Below are positions 34,612 through 46,104 of a DNA stretch of 64,000 nt, piece by piece. The translations under genes were made by a program, and so were the position numbers. The notes beneath the pieces are model-generated. The model saw only the letters and a list, made by a program, of their open reading frames with translations. It did no database searches and was not told the origin of the DNA. Source of the DNA: Amblyomma americanum (Eukaryota; Arthropoda; Arachnida; Ixodida; Ixodidae); NCBI RefSeq assembly GCF_052857255.1, contig NC_135502.1, positions 155,916,599-155,980,598 of the forward strand, read 5' to 3'. The first letter of the stretch is position 1; each line of letters begins with the position of its first letter.

Positions 34612-35130
34612 GCCTCCTCCTGTCTGTGTTCCACGATGGCAACGAAAGAATCCAAACGATAAGAGTAAAGAAACATATCAGAATCATGGAGATGCGCGGT
34701 TAGCCAGGTTTCTGTTAGAGCAATCATTTTTGAATAACACGTGTCTATAGTTGATAGCGTGTTATATTTGTTAAGAACACTTCAGATGTTTGTGAAAAGA
34801 ACTGATACAAAGGCTATAGACGTCTAAACGCCACACCCTTATGTGTGCCTAGGATGTGCTCGGCTCGCAATCGGCTGCGGGAGAACCACAGCCTGCCCTG
34901 CGTGTCGGAATGTTCTCGATAGCGTTTGTGTCCGAGTCATACATGCAGCAGCTGTCACTAATATGCAACTTTTTGTGGCGCAATTTGTGTTTTGGGGCAC
35001 CAGGTTACCTCTTGACAAACTCAAGAAACATTTTACGAGCGACTCGTGTTGCAGCTGAAAAGTATTCAGTAAGGTTGACTTCTGTGTCATTCAGATTATT
35101 ACTTTTAGCGAGAATGGCATCTTTTGTTTT

Positions 35131-35529
35131 TCAATTGGAAAACTTACTTTTGACAGGGGGACATTTATACGGCCTGAAATCTCCCAAGCAATGCACGCGT
35201 TCGAATGCGTCAGGAAGAAGGGGAGCAGTTAGACATTTGTTAAGAGCAGAAGTAAGTTTCTCTTCTGTCTCTTGCCATGTCTCATGAGAATCTTGAATCC
35301 CGTAGAATATTAGGTTGTTACGTGGAGACCTGTCGTAATGATCTTCTATTCGTGTTTTCAAAGTGCTGAGTATCTCAGAAAGTTCATCATTTTGGGCTTG
35401 TATAGAGGAACCTTCATGGCACAATTCTAACTTTTGTAATTTTCTTCTAGTGCTTCTAGACGGTTCTGTGTAGCCGTGATTTTGGTTCCAATGTGTTTTT
35501 TTTTTGCCCCGTTTACAAAGCTTCACCAT
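35131..35529 (-). pseudogene. LINE ORF1 fragment
   Basis: 132 codons. A polar coiled-coil-like segment (QAQNDELSEILSTLKTRIEDHYDRS) is followed by RNNLIFYGIQDSHETWQETEEKL. The R-NNL-FYGI motif opens the RNA-recognition fold of ORF1 proteins of CR1/L2-type LINEs. A further TAPLLPDAFERVHCLGDF (the FERVHRLG-type motif) confirms the family. Reading stops at 35131 without the usual C-terminal end. It lies upstream of the endonuclease traces of the same element. Confidence 0.75.
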
Positions 35530-35534
35530 CGGCT

Positions 35535-36250
35535 ACAAGTTCTCTCACAGTTTTAGAACTTTACACAGACCGTGTATCAACATCTTTAGGCAACATAAAA
35601 ATAACTTTCATTTAATCCGCGCAATCAGAGGGCAAGGAATCGATGACAAGAAGCGAATCACAGCGAAGGTTTGTGGGCCCGGGTTTGCTGTCAGTGTCAC
35701 CGGGGCGTAACAACCGCAGGACTATAAAAAACATCCGCAAAAAAATTTGCTCAATACCTGTGGACACGGAAACAGCACCAAGCATACGCCATTACTCCTC
35801 CTCGCGTACAAAGGAAGGTTTGTAAACACCTGCATTGTAAAGGGGAAACGATTGAGCTGGCTTCTTAAGTAGTTCATTGCCGATGATGCCGCTGTCGATC
35901 CGGGAGGTTGCTTGAAGGTGAGTTTGAGCTGTCCAGCTGCGCACAGGAGGCGCTTGAAGGCAGGAAGAGAAGGAAGCATCCCATCACTAGCGCTGGCGCG
36001 AGCGAGATTTGATGCCAGGGGTATCGCATCGCAGGAGGCGGTCGATAACCAAGGCAAGAGTAATGCAAGCCACGCCTGCATTTTAAAGGGGAAACATTTC
36101 AGCGTCTGGTCGAAAGAGCTGTTCTCGTGTCCACTCATCACTTAAATCTCTTGAATATATTATTTCCTTTGCTCATCATAATTTCACTAATTTCTGAAAA
36201 ACGTTATTGGTTCACTGCAAACTGTTGTAGCGGTAGCTACATTACGGTAG
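35535..36250. other. Probable 5' region of the minus-strand LINE, with a partial repeat
   Basis: The word CCTGCATTNTAAAGGGGAAA occurs at 35831 and again at 36068, about 237 bp apart, separated by GC-rich sequence. It sits upstream of ORF1 of the minus-strand LINE. It could be a 5' UTR monomer plus a partial second one, but only about 25 bp of the second copy is visible. Antiparallel frames at 35722-36145 are not recognisable proteins. Confidence 0.4.
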
Positions 36251-36254
36251 GATT

Positions 36255-36500
36255 TCGAGCCTCAAGCGTGGCTACGCCGCCGAGCTGTCAGGTGGTCGAT
36301 CGCGTAGTATGAAGCAGCTGTCGGCGGCGCGGCGCCGTGGCTGATCACGTGGTTCGTCACGTGACCAACCACCTGGTGCGGAGCAGCTGCTGCTGCTGGC
36401 GGCGTGGCGCGCCGGCGAAACCGAGCTGCCACAGCTGTTCGCATGCGCCGTGTCAAGTGGGACGAAGATAAAGAAGGAACGCCCAGCGAAGCCGAGAGGT
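36255..36500. other. GC-rich segment with two CACGTG palindromes
   Basis: A block of high GC content between AT-rich neighbours. It contains ATCACGTGG and GTCACGTGACC about 15 bp apart (36346-36365) and two diverged runs of GCAGCTG/GGCGGCG words. CACGTG is an E-box core and also a self-complementary word common in repeats. No TATA box, ORF or downstream gene is visible, so promoter function is not supported. Confidence 0.4.
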
Positions 36501-36540
36501 CAAAGACTAACTTTGCAGTTCTATTCCTAATACCACAAAA

Positions 36541-37770
36541 CTAATCATGTATGCAGATGACACAAACGTATTTTTCTCTAGCCATTCACTCCCGTATATT
36601 GAGCATGCTGTCAATAACTATTTGTTCCACCTGTCTACTAGGTTCAACCCAAATAAATTATGCTCGAACATTGAGAAAACGAAATACATATTGCTTGCAC
36701 CGCTAAACAAGGCTTGGAAATTTCCCATAGAAATTTTGTTTGATGGCAAATATATAGCTCAAGTCAAGGCCCTAAAATTTTTAGGCGTGTGGTTTGAAGA
36801 AAGCTTATCGTAAAATTTTCATGTTAACCGCCTCATAGCTGACCTATGTAAAACAATTGGCTGCCTCTTTAAGATTTGTCCACTCATCCCTCAATGGTTA
36901 CTAACTGTACTTTATTACTCACTCTTGCACTCCAAGCTTTCCTACTGTGCTTTAGTCTGGAGTACCACTACAAGTCACAGCTACAAATTATTATTAGCCT
37001 GCAAAAAATTTGTTAAGAATATTTAAGCAATATCACGGCCCACCGGAGCTAGTGAGGACAAGGCCGCTTTTCCTGAAATACAAAATATTAAAGGTCAATC
37101 AAATTTATGATTCCAAATTGGTTCAGTACATAAAAAAGCGACGCTTTACAGTGTACAAAAATCTAATGCAGCTCCAGCATACACACTCCGTAAATAAACT
37201 TTACGGCCGCCAAAAATAAGAACGAATTCTGGACGACAACATATTGAGTATCAAACAGCTAATCCCTTCTAAATAAATTACAAGAATTAACAGATCTGAA
37301 TGCTATTGTCTCCAAAAATTTACTTAGAGCTCTGCTGCTGGAAAATAACTTTGAACTCACATAACCAGCAATGTTTATGTCCCTAATTGCTATGTTTTTA
37401 GGAGTGCATTATCGTTTTGTATCTTTCTGTTGTTTCTTATTATGATGTTGCTATATTGTTGTTGCTAAGCTTGCAACAACCATGATCAGAATTTTGTTAT
37501 ATTTGCAATCCTTGTACCAAGTATTTCGTGTCGGCATGTAAGAATTATTGTTTGTTTATACTATTTTTTTTTTGTTACATGATTTATTCACCTTTTTTTC
37601 CCTTTCTTATTTCCCCTAGAAGATTTTGGCGTGAAACTTTTTAAAGCAATGTTTAACGTTTGTGCCAAAACTGTATGCGGGGCAAGAGACATCGTCAGGC
37701 GTTTCGCCTTTTACTCGTGTTCATCTTTCTGCATTAGAAAGAAAAAAAAATAAATCAAATCAAATCAAAC
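36541..37770 (+). mobile_element. 5'-truncated LINE, RT C-terminal half and AAATC-type tail
   Basis: The sequence starts inside the RT palm, with the catalytic YADD box at 36550-36561, and runs through the thumb and C-terminal region (frames 36547-36813 and 37010-37219). A 3' UTR follows, with the tail AAATCAAATCAAATCAAAC at 37752-37770. Typical 5' truncation: nothing upstream of the RT palm is seen. The tail repeat differs from those of the other LINEs in the window, so this is a distinct family. Confidence 0.8.
36547..37219 (+). pseudogene. LINE ORF2 RT fragment, two frames
   Basis: The first frame begins MYADDTNVFF (catalytic Asp pair), followed by a motif-D-like CSNIEKTKYILL and the VKALKFLGVWFEESLS box (about residues 75-88), and ends at a stop near 36811. 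The thumb part continues after the break (WLLTVLYYSLLHSKLSYCAL near 36897-36956) and at 37010-37219 (HGPPELVRTRPLFLKYKILK). At least two inactivating changes are present. Family role as for other LINE ORF2 proteins. Confidence 0.8.
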
Positions 37771-39115
37771 TTAGCAAGTTCCACTCGGCCAGCTGTAGCT
37801 ATCGCCTCACTCCAGGTTTAATCAGAGCAAAATACCGCCAATTTCTTTCAGTCGTAATATCCTAGGTGTTAAAAATATTAAACACTCGCATACGTAACTT
37901 GTTTGCACGACGTCTTAAGCACATTCTGTGTTGTCCCTGGACTGAAATTTTTCGCGTCGATTTGTAAATGTACCTGAAAAAAAAACTTGCCATTTTTTTA
38001 CTGCGAGAAGAACAACTATATTTAGAACTAAATTCTCGGTATCATTTAAATGTACGAGATGTACCTCATACGAAGAGTCACAATTTTTTCTCTCCCCCTC
38101 GACTATGTTGTTGGATCCAGTTGTTAGCGTGGAGTAGTAGATGGCGGCTCTCGAGAGTGACCCGGGGGATGTACATCGCGACTGGTGAGTTTCAGACAGG
38201 CGTGCAAGTTTTCTGAGGTTGAAATTTAGAAGGCTTTCCTCAAAACGTTATTTATTATAATATGTACACCCGGAAAGATTTCGGCCTCTCTGCTTTAACA
38301 AAAACAAATCTTCAAACTCCCGAAACACAGGACCACCGTCGGCCACCACACGGTCAACTTGTCCGGCCGCCGCTCAAGGAACGCGCGTCTCAAACTCTGC
38401 GGCCCCTGCGCACACTACCGATATGTCCGGCTGCCACACACCAACCTCCCGTGCTATCCGTCGCGCGCACTCACCCCTGGAATTCCTGCCAAAACTACAT
38501 TCTTAGCCAGTAGGCAATCCTCCAGCTAGAACTTACTCTTTTGCAGCCAATAGGTGACCTTCCGCCACCTTTCAGACGCACGATATCACCACACAAATGA
38601 AAAGCTCACAATATAAAACACACGCCTTGCAATGCAAAAGAAAAGCAGACGATATCGAACACACGCCTTGATGCAAGCTGTCGTGGCCAACTAGAAGATG
38701 CTACAACGAGAGGAGAGAAACGCAATTTACGACACATGCGTCGCTGTTAGCCGCTCTGGCCAGCCAGCAAAAATGTTAAGAAAAAAAAACGCACAACGCT
38801 GGTCCACCCAAGCCGTCCTGTCGTCGTCTCGTGTTTCAGACCGACCGACTTTCAAAAACAAGCCATTCCTTACTCGCCTAGGTCGAGGCACCCGAAACTC
38901 GCGCGCTATGCCGTTTTGAGAGCCCCTCCCTTTTTTTTGGCGCGTTCCCCTGCTCTCCTTCGGTGGCAATCCTCACGCCTTACCAAGACGGACGTTAGCT
39001 GCGTCGTGATACCAAGCTTATTAGGGAGGCAGCCTCTCTCTCCTCGTGCAGTCAATAATTATAAATTGTACAGTAAAAATTTTACTGCTGTTCTTAACGT
39101 TCTTCTCTCTTCTTC
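37771..39115. other. Unassigned stretch
   Basis: No family recognised. Frames reach about 90 codons, including a Pro/Thr-rich one at 38262-38513 and Ser-rich ones near 38700-39190. None has a recognisable motif. A homopolymer T run at 38931-38938 and short A runs occur. Confidence 0.4.
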
Positions 39116-39813
39116 TTCACCTGTTGTTTATTGTTTATTGTTTATTGTAATACCCACAGCGCCACAAGTGGCATTACAGTGGGGGGAATAACACATCATA
39201 CAAACGAAAAGAAAGGTAACAAAGTGCAGCCCATACAATGCAACCATGATGCAACAGTAATACATCCTAAAAACAGCATTCACAGAGATGAAGAGAATAA
39301 ATCACCTGACGTAATTAATACCACCTCTTCAGATAGCCGGTTCCAATCTCTAATAGACCTAGGGAAAAAAGCATATTTGTACATCTCTGATTTACAGCTA
39401 ATTTCCTTAACTTTTAATCCATGGCCACGACGTAGCGAAATATAGTTTAGTGAATAGATTTACACGTCACGGTTTATGCCAGTATTGGAATAGTAAATAC
39501 TATGAAAAAATTTTAACCTCAAACAATATCTACGTTTTTCAAGCGTCTTCCATCCCAGCGAGTTTTTTTGCACGTGAAACGCTAAAGCTCCTGGTATAGT
39601 TGTTAAAGACATATCGGATACTCAAGTTTTGTACCCTCTCAAGTTTATCTATATCCGTTTTATGCCAAGGGTCCCATACTGCGCAGGCATATTCGAGAAC
39701 CGAACGAACGTTTGTCATAAAAAGTCACTTTTTTTTTCTAAACGGAATTGCTTGGTGTTACGCCTTAAAAAACCAAGAACGCGACACGCCTTTCCTGTTA
39801 CATAGTCGACATG

Positions 39814-40877
39814 TCATCTCCAGCTTTGCGTGGAGGTTATGAATACGCCGAGATATTTGTATTCTGATACTGAGGAAAGTTGTGTCCCATTAATTGTATA
39901 AGAGAATTCATGGGGCTTTTTCTTTTTTGTGACTCGCATATACACAGGTTTTTGCAAGTTAATAAACATATGCCATTTCTTACACCAATCAGACACCCTC
40001 TTCAAATCATTCTGTAACTGCACACAATCATTCGGACTAATAACGACCCTATACAATGCGCAGTCATCTGCAAACAGACGAATATGAGAAGAGATATTAG
40101 AGCAAATGTCATTCATAAAGATAAAAAATAACAAAGGTCCGTACACTGATCCTTGACGGACACCAGAAGATACAATGCATGCGCTTAATAATTTTCCATT
40201 AATAACCACTCTTTGTTTCCTTAAGTGCAAGTAATCTTGTATCCAGTCAATCATTCTATCATCAATGTTATACCAAGACAACTTTTCAAGCAAAAAAGAA
40301 CGAGGAACAACATCAAATGCCTTCATGAAATCCAAGAAGACGCTATCTACAGACAACCCTTCATCAAGTGCACTTGTCAGATCATGAATTAGTTCAGTCA
40401 ACTGTGTTACACAAGAAAGGCCCTTACGAAAACCATGCTGCTGATTGCTTAGTAAGGAATGCGTATTCATATGAATAATAATGCTAGTGAAAACACATGT
40501 TACAAAACTTTACAAGCAATACTCGTCAAAGATATGGGACGATAGTTGGAAACAACATTTCCAGGGCCAGATTTGTGCACAGGAACTACATTGGCTAACT
40601 TCCAGTCAGAAGGCAGTGCTCCTTCCTCTAAGGATGTTGTGTAAATGACTCTCAGATATGCAGACAAATCACACGCACATGCACGGAAAAGAGCAGTTGG
40701 TAGATCGTCAGGACCAGGAGCACTGGCAGCATTCAACCCTTTGTGTATCAACTCAATTCCTTTTTGATTAACCTCGACACCACGCATGTCATCAGAATTA
40801 ACTCGACCAAAATTGAGCTCTACGTGAGTGGTGTTGGAAGAAGCAGAGAATACAGAAGAAAAAAAAAATTGAAGCAC
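39814..40877 (-). pseudogene. LINE ORF2 reverse transcriptase domain
   Basis: Frame 40877-40500 carries SAPGPDDLPTALF, VVPVHKSG and NYRPISLTSIACKVL, the first RT boxes. After a break at about 40490, frame 40470-39814 carries QHGFRKGLSCVTQL, FLDFMKAFDVVP (first catalytic Asp), GVRQGSVYGPLLF, IRLFADDCALYR (catalytic Asp pair) and YKYLGVFI. The order and wording are those of CR1/L2/Jockey-group LINEs. A linker with KPWFNKIVRKFIYKRQAAYR is found at 41274-41071. One or two frame breaks separate it from an intact ORF2. Confidence 0.85.
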
Positions 40878-41277
40878 TCAGCTTTATCGATACTCTCGTC
40901 GATAATGGAACCTTCATGTACAAGAGCTGGAATCGATACTTGATCCTTGCCGTTTCTTTTCATGAACTGCCAAAATTCTTTAGGGCGCTCTTTTATGCGC
41001 AAATGAAAAAAAGAAAAAATAAGTCTTTTGCGTGTTGAACGGCTACCTTCGCTGCGTTTGTTGTATATTTTTATTTTTCATTGTTCTGTATAGAAGGATT
41101 TCTTCTATACGCCCTGTAAGCAGCCTGCCTTTTGTATATGAACTTGCGCACAATTTTGTTAAACCAAGGTTTGCTTTTGCTTCGTCGTGACGTCAAGATC
41201 CAACTAGGAACGTACATTTCACGTAATTCAAAAATTTTTTCTTTGAAAATTTTCCACAACTCGTGAACTGACATCGG

Positions 41278-42045
41278 TTAGGACAGCGTTTCAAACACAT
41301 GAAAGTAGGATACGAGAGCAGCGCAGATATCACTAACACGTGCTTTACCATAGCTATATATGCGACGCCGCCCGCCGTCACTAACTCTGACGTAATCCAG
41401 CTTTATTTCGCACAGGACTGAACTGTGATCACTGATCCCGGGCAAGATTACAGGAGGGTGCACAGCCTCAGGAATGTTAGTCAAGATAAGATCTAGAACG
41501 TTGTTCCCACGGGTTGGTTGAGTGACGATTTGCGTCAAAACGAAAGAGGCGCTAATATTAAGCATTGCTTTAGTCCCCTTATTACCGCTACTTGATACCA
41601 TGCCTAAATGGGACCAATCAATTTCAGGCAGATTAAAGTCACCTCCGATGTCCATGTAGACATGCTTAACTGATTCGACAGCTTTTTAAAAGTCACTTAA
41701 GGTGACGGATGCACTTCCCGGTGGTCGGTAAAATGAACACACAGCAATAGATTTACCATTCCCTAAACGTATTTTGACCCAAACAGCCTCACTGGTTCCA
41801 ACGTCAATATCAAATTTCTTGGAATTAACTGTTTCGTCTACCAGGATGAAAACACCCCCACCATGCGTGTCACGATCTTTCCTATAGCTGCAGTAATTAC
41901 TTGGAAACACTTCACTATCAGCAATATAACCATGTAGCCATGACTCATATCCAAGAACGACGAACGGCTTCGTCAGTTCAACGAGACCCAGTAATTCATC
42001 AATTTTGTTTTTAATGCTACGGCAATTAACTACCAAAAAAGACAA
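41278..42045 (-). pseudogene. LINE ORF2 endonuclease domain
   Basis: Frame 42045-41686 starts MSFLVVNCRSIKNKIDELL (the N-RSI-NK opening), has the acidic box VLGYESWLHG, and ends at AVCSFYRPPGS. After a frame change at about 41680, frame 41655-41278 continues with DIGGDFNLPEIDWS (GDFN box), VLDLILTNIPE and ISDHSSVLCEI (SDH box). All catalytic-site boxes of the APE-type LINE endonuclease are present in order, so the domain was probably lost to one recent frameshift. Confidence 0.85.
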
Positions 42046-42066
42046 GCGACAGTTATCAGCTTTATG

Positions 42067-42760
42067 TCACGTAACCAGCTTCACACACTCTTGATTTTCA
42101 TCGTATACATACTTTCCATCCTTCAGGCATAAAGTATCATATCTGATGACCGGACGATCTGATTCATCACAATGTGCTTTCGCGTATTCCCAGAGAAGTT
42201 TTCGTTTCTTTCGTACATTATCGCAGTAATCATCAGATATACTGATAGAAGTACCCTTGAGTTTTTTTGCTTTTGCAAAGACTGCTAACTTTTCTTTATG
42301 TGTCGCAAGCTTTACAATGATGGGTCGCTTTTTACTTGGGCTAAATTTTCCATTTCGGTGCGCTTTTTCAAATTTTAAATCTTCAATCCCCATATGTTCC
42401 CTGCAGACTTCTTTCACATGATATTCACTTGCTGCATTTGATTCTTGCTGATCTGTATCTTTAATGCCAAAAAAGCAAGTTGCAACGCCGACTCCTGTTC
42501 TCTAGCTGATCTAGTTTGGCCCTCAGGCTCTGCAGCTCGGCATGTTGCAATTGATTATTCTCCTGGCATTTCGCAACAGTTCTCTTCAGTACATCAAGAT
42601 GGCCTATCTGCATCTCTAGTTTTGTCAACCTCGTGTTAAGAGCCTACATGGCAGCCTTGTTCTCAGCCTGGTATTCCTCAATAGATAACAATTTCTGCTT
42701 AATATCAGCCTGGCCATCTAGAAGCTGTTGAAGAGCAGAGTCGTTATCAGGCCCTGAATT
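42067..42760 (-). pseudogene. LINE ORF1, frameshifted
   Basis: The N-terminal part, read on the minus strand at about 42640-42470, is a coiled coil (LQSLRAKLDQLENRSRRCNL) ending in the LENRSRR-NL motif typical of CR1/L2 ORF1 proteins. After a frame break near 42465 the reading continues at 42417-42067 with MGIEDLKFEKAHRNGKFS (the ERAHR-G motif), RPIIVKLATHKEKLAVF and a C-terminal DGKYVYDENQECVKLVT. This is the RNA-binding fold of ORF1 proteins that assemble on LINE RNA. A short gap separates it from ORF2. Confidence 0.8.
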
Positions 42761-43377
42761 CAGTTCAACGTCTCCGCACAATAACAGCAGCAGCATGAAA
42801 ACACAGCCCTACGCTTTGACAAATAGCGTCGCCTTCGACAGTACTTTGCATTCTCGATAAAAGAAGACCGTGAACACACTTGTGAAAAAATCACATGGGG
42901 CGGAACCGGCAAAACGTTCAAAACATCGGTGCCGTATGGAGGCTTTCCACAAATCTGCATGAAGAGCCATAACGTGAACGGCGGTGTCATGGTAGCACCG
43001 GAATCACGCCCCAGAGGAAGACTGCTGTGACGCCCCTTTTGTAGCACGAGATGATGTTCGTCGACGGACCAGTGTTGGGTGACTGGCAGCGGGCATTGTC
43101 CAAATTCAGCGGCACCACACGCTTCAGTGACGAGGAAGGCATCGGCGTTGAAAGGTTCCACGAAACTACTTAGAACATTGCCCGGTGGTGAGGATTCGTT
43201 GATGCTGGGCAGAAGGCAGTCACGATCGCATTGTAACGAGACAGCCACGTTTAAAACCTGCATGAAGAGCCATAACGTGAACGGTGGTGTCATGGTAGCG
43301 CCGGAATCACGCCTGCTGGTTCTTTTTTCATTTTTATTCATAGGCCCCGCTTCCTTGTTGCGCCCAATAAACCTCAC
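42760..43377 (-). repeat. 303-bp-spaced repeat with an open frame at the 5' side of a LINE
   Basis: A 56-bp segment at 42955-43010 returns at 43258-43313 with two or three differences, 303 bp apart. On the minus strand a 205-codon frame stays open across both copies, so DSGATMTPPFTLWLFMQ appears twice, 101 codons apart. The frame ends at 42760, where LINE ORF1 begins. I do not recognise the peptide. The position suggests 5' UTR monomers of the LINE. A translated tandem-repeat protein is the alternative. Confidence 0.6.
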
Positions 43378-43399
43378 GAATTGGCCGGATTAACTGAGA

Positions 43400-44950
43400 A
43401 AACTAATTAGTTCTACACTTCATTACAACAATTAAAAGTACAGTGCAGTTAAAATGATGACAGCAGCATAGATACAGAATAACTGAGCTGAGCCGCCCTT
43501 GGACTTAGGACAAAAAGTATGGTGGGGCAGCCAGAAAAAGAATGTAAACCAATATGCCCCAGTCCGTCTTCCTAAGGGAGCGTACGGGAGGAAGTCCGTC
43601 TCCTGCCGAGCTCCCACCTCAACTGCCGCCCCACCCAGAGCTCGCAGCCGTCGCACGGTTTCTTCCAAAAAAGAAATTATTCTTTTGGCACTCCCACATT
43701 TCCAAGTCACTGACCCACGATTTCGGCGAATGCAAGTATAGGCGACGGGGCTTTCCAACCGACGCGTCTGGGCCCCGGTCCGCCATGTCACGAAACCCAA
43801 TCCCGCGGAGAAGGGCAAATTTACCACCAGTGGCTCCGAGGTTCGGCAAAGAAAAACGAAAACCCAGCCACCTAACGGACGCGCAGGGTGTGGTTTGCCG
43901 AAGGCGTCCGTAGCCCCGTGCGCTAATGATGCGGAAATTAAGCGCCGTCAGTGGAGACAGATGGTGCCTCCCATGTCAGTGCGAGAACAAGACACGACAC
44001 AAGCAGTAGTACACTCATGCTCACTTCACGCGAAGTCGGAGTACACCCGCGGAAACAAACACATCGAACGCCGGGTGATGAACGCACGGACTGTGTCGCC
44101 TAAGGCGTCCGGCCACCACTCTGCCCGATAAACAAAAGACAAAGGAAAGTTTCCCCCTCCCCACCCGCGGAGTCGCGCGGCGTCCCGGCCACGCGGCTCA
44201 GGGGTGCAACTGTACAGCGCGCGACTGCGAACCACAAACCAACCACATAAAAGAGTTTCCTCCGAAGGCGCCTGGCGTCCCGGCCACGCGGCCTCGGGGG
44301 GTGTAAATGGAAAAAAAATAAAAGAAATAGAGACGCGAGAAAGCTGGAGCACATGACGACCTTGCACGCCCTTTCCAAGATCGTTGCAACAGCCTCACTG
44401 GTTGTTTCACACGATATGTAATATAATTACAGGTCGTCGTTAACACTACCCTACTCACAGAGGAAAAAACACTGCGGAGGGTGCGCGGCGCCAAGCGGCA
44501 AGTGCTCGCGAGCCAAGCGCTCGTGAAGCCGGCCCCTCCCCCGTTCTTTCGCTCTCACAGTCAGTGTTTTGTTGTTGGCATGTTGTAGTGATCGCGACTG
44601 CGCGGCCCTCTACAGCAAGGAGGTTGATCTACAGTCAGTATGCCGTGGTAGACCGCGCGTGTGCGCGCTCGGCGACGCTAGATACAACCGCACGCTATCA
44701 CGTGGCATGGTCATGGGGGGACCGACTCTCTTCTTTTTAATGCATTTTTACTTTTTACGACTAGGCTTCAAGTCTCTCGTCGGATGCTCCCCCTCAGTTT
44801 TTTTCCTCCATGACCCTAATGCCCAGAACGCAACTTTTATGCAGAAACAATATGGTGTCGCGTTACATGAAACACAAAGACAGTCGCCACATGCGAGGCG
44901 TACATGACACCATGCAGATGCATTTCACACGGAAACAGCCCCAGTAGTGG
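43400..44950. other. Unassigned stretch
   Basis: Moderate to high GC. Overlapping frames on both strands (43432-43827 minus, 43554-43913 plus, 44026-44494 minus) are Pro/Arg-rich and unrecognised. The phrase GGCGTCCCGGCCACGCGGC occurs at 44178-44196 and again at 44275-44293, 97 bp apart, so part of this is a small decayed tandem repeat. Confidence 0.4.
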
Positions 44951-44955
44951 TCCCT

Positions 44956-45410
44956 ATAATAATAATAATAAACACCTTTATTTTCAGACAGCACATTTAC
45001 AATTCTTAGGACAAGTCTGCCCTAGCCATAAAGGCTTGTCGGGCAGTACTCGGCAGTCGGTGAATGACATATGAAAAACAGGTGTGACAAGCAAGCAAAC
45101 AATGATAAACCTTAGTATGAAAAGCAAACAAGAAAATGAAAACAGATTAAATAACCGACATATGGGTTTTTAAGAAGTTCCTTAATTGTGACAGCGAAGA
45201 AACTGAAAAGATCGAATCAGGCAAAGAATTAGAAATTTTGGGTATGTAATAATTACGAGTGAAGTGGCCATAATGAGTGTGGCAGCGAGGTACCGTGAAA
45301 CGGGGGTGATGTCGAAAAGAACGAACAGGAATGAAAGGAACCAAAAATTCGCTCTCCCAAAAGTGAGCACGAATAACTACATGATGGAAGAGGGCATCAA
45401 AAGAGGGCAG
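44956..45410 (-). mobile_element. LINE 3' end with ATT-type tail, strongly 5'-truncated
   Basis: On the minus strand the last codons of a LINE ORF2 (frame 45344-45147 and its upstream extension) read FRHHPRFTVPRCHTHYGHFTRNYYIPKISNSLPDSI in two adjacent parts. They end at FLKTHMSVI, as ORF2 C-termini of CR1/L2 elements do. A 3' UTR with AATAAAGG follows, then a tail of five ATT units (44958-44973). Only about 450 bp is present. Confidence 0.8.
45147..45344 (-). pseudogene. LINE ORF2 extreme C-terminus
   Basis: 65 codons corresponding to the last part of a LINE reverse transcriptase protein, downstream of the catalytic region. The frame is open upstream to about 45400 (FDALFHHVVIRAHFWESEF). 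No RT or endonuclease motif remains, so no activity is possible. The first Met is an internal codon. Confidence 0.7.
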
Positions 45411-45639
45411 CTGTAAAAGCCTTCGGAAACCACAGGCGGCGACAGCTATTTCTGGTGTTCAGTTCGAGACTGCGTCCTCGCGTGAGCGAGGCAGGCGTGA
45501 CAGTGCGTGAGCGTTCGTGTGAGCAGTTCCTTTCCTGTGAATTACTGTCGCGTTGTATCACTGCAGGGCCAACGGACATAGAGCTAACTTTGCTCCAGCT
45601 GACTGGCTGGAGGTGAGCTAGCCCTATCGAAAAATCTCA

Positions 45640-46104
45640 TATGAATGCATAGTGTCCCGTATGAATTTATATGTGTCTAGTATGTGGTCATACGAGATGA
45701 TATGTGTCTAGAATGTGGTCATACGCGTTGATATGTGTCCAATATGTGTTTCGTATGGGCTGATTGTGTCCCTAGTATCCCTCGAATGGGCTTATATGTG
45801 TCCTTCGTATCCCTCGTATGGGCTGATATGTGTCCTTCGATTCGTATGCCTCGTATGGCCATATGTGTTCTTCGTATCCCTCGTATGGGCTGATATGTGT
45901 CCTTCGTATGCCTCGTATGGCCATAAGTGTCCCTCGGGTGCCTCTATGTGCTGATACGTGTCTATCGTATCAGTTGTTTGAGCCGAAATATGGATTTCGT
46001 ATCACCCGAATGGGCCGATGTGTCTTTCGTATCGCTCATTTGAGCCAATATGCAGCTCTCGTATCACTCATATGGGTGAACTGCATCTCTCAGTCAGCTG
46101 ATAT
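45640..46104. repeat. Minisatellite with ~32-bp unit (GGGCTGATATGTGTCCTTCG...)
   Basis: Units built on GGGCTGATATGTGTCCTTCG plus TATCCCTCGTAT follow each other from about 45640 to 46104, with lengths near 30-34 bp and growing divergence to the right. In frame they read as SYGLICVLR/MCPSYASYGH-like peptides, which explains the open frame. The array continues past an inserted LTR element: CTGATAT|GTGTGTCTTTT is restored when 46105-46849 is removed. Confidence 0.8.

Larger units (their letters stand above)
31920..35530 (-). mobile_element. Decayed CR1/L2-like LINE with ORF1, endonuclease and RT traces
   Basis: On the minus strand the order is ORF1 (35529-35131), endonuclease (34611-34282), RT (about 33662-32820), a C-terminal region and an A/T-rich tail near 31920-31945 (AATGAATAAATAAAG). 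All parts are in the expected LINE order over 3.6 kb, so this was a near-full-length insertion that has since collected many frameshifts and stops. Minus-strand readings at 33390-33290 (VIPVYKSG-like), 32950-32900 (GVPQGSVLGPL-like) and 32855-32825 (FFADDCVIF-like) locate the RT boxes. Confidence 0.8.
39122..42760 (-). mobile_element. CR1/L2-like LINE with ORF1, endonuclease and RT, AATAAAC-type tail
   Basis: The minus-strand order is ORF1 (about 42760-42067), endonuclease (42045-41278), a linker (41274-40820), RT (40877-39814) and a C-terminal region. It ends with a repeated AATAAAC tail (three units, read as GTTTATT on the plus strand at 39126-39148). This is close to full length, with about five frame breaks. 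Its ORFs are much better preserved than those of the neighbour at 31920-35530, so it is younger. A segment duplicated 303 bp apart lies directly on its 5' side. Confidence 0.85.
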
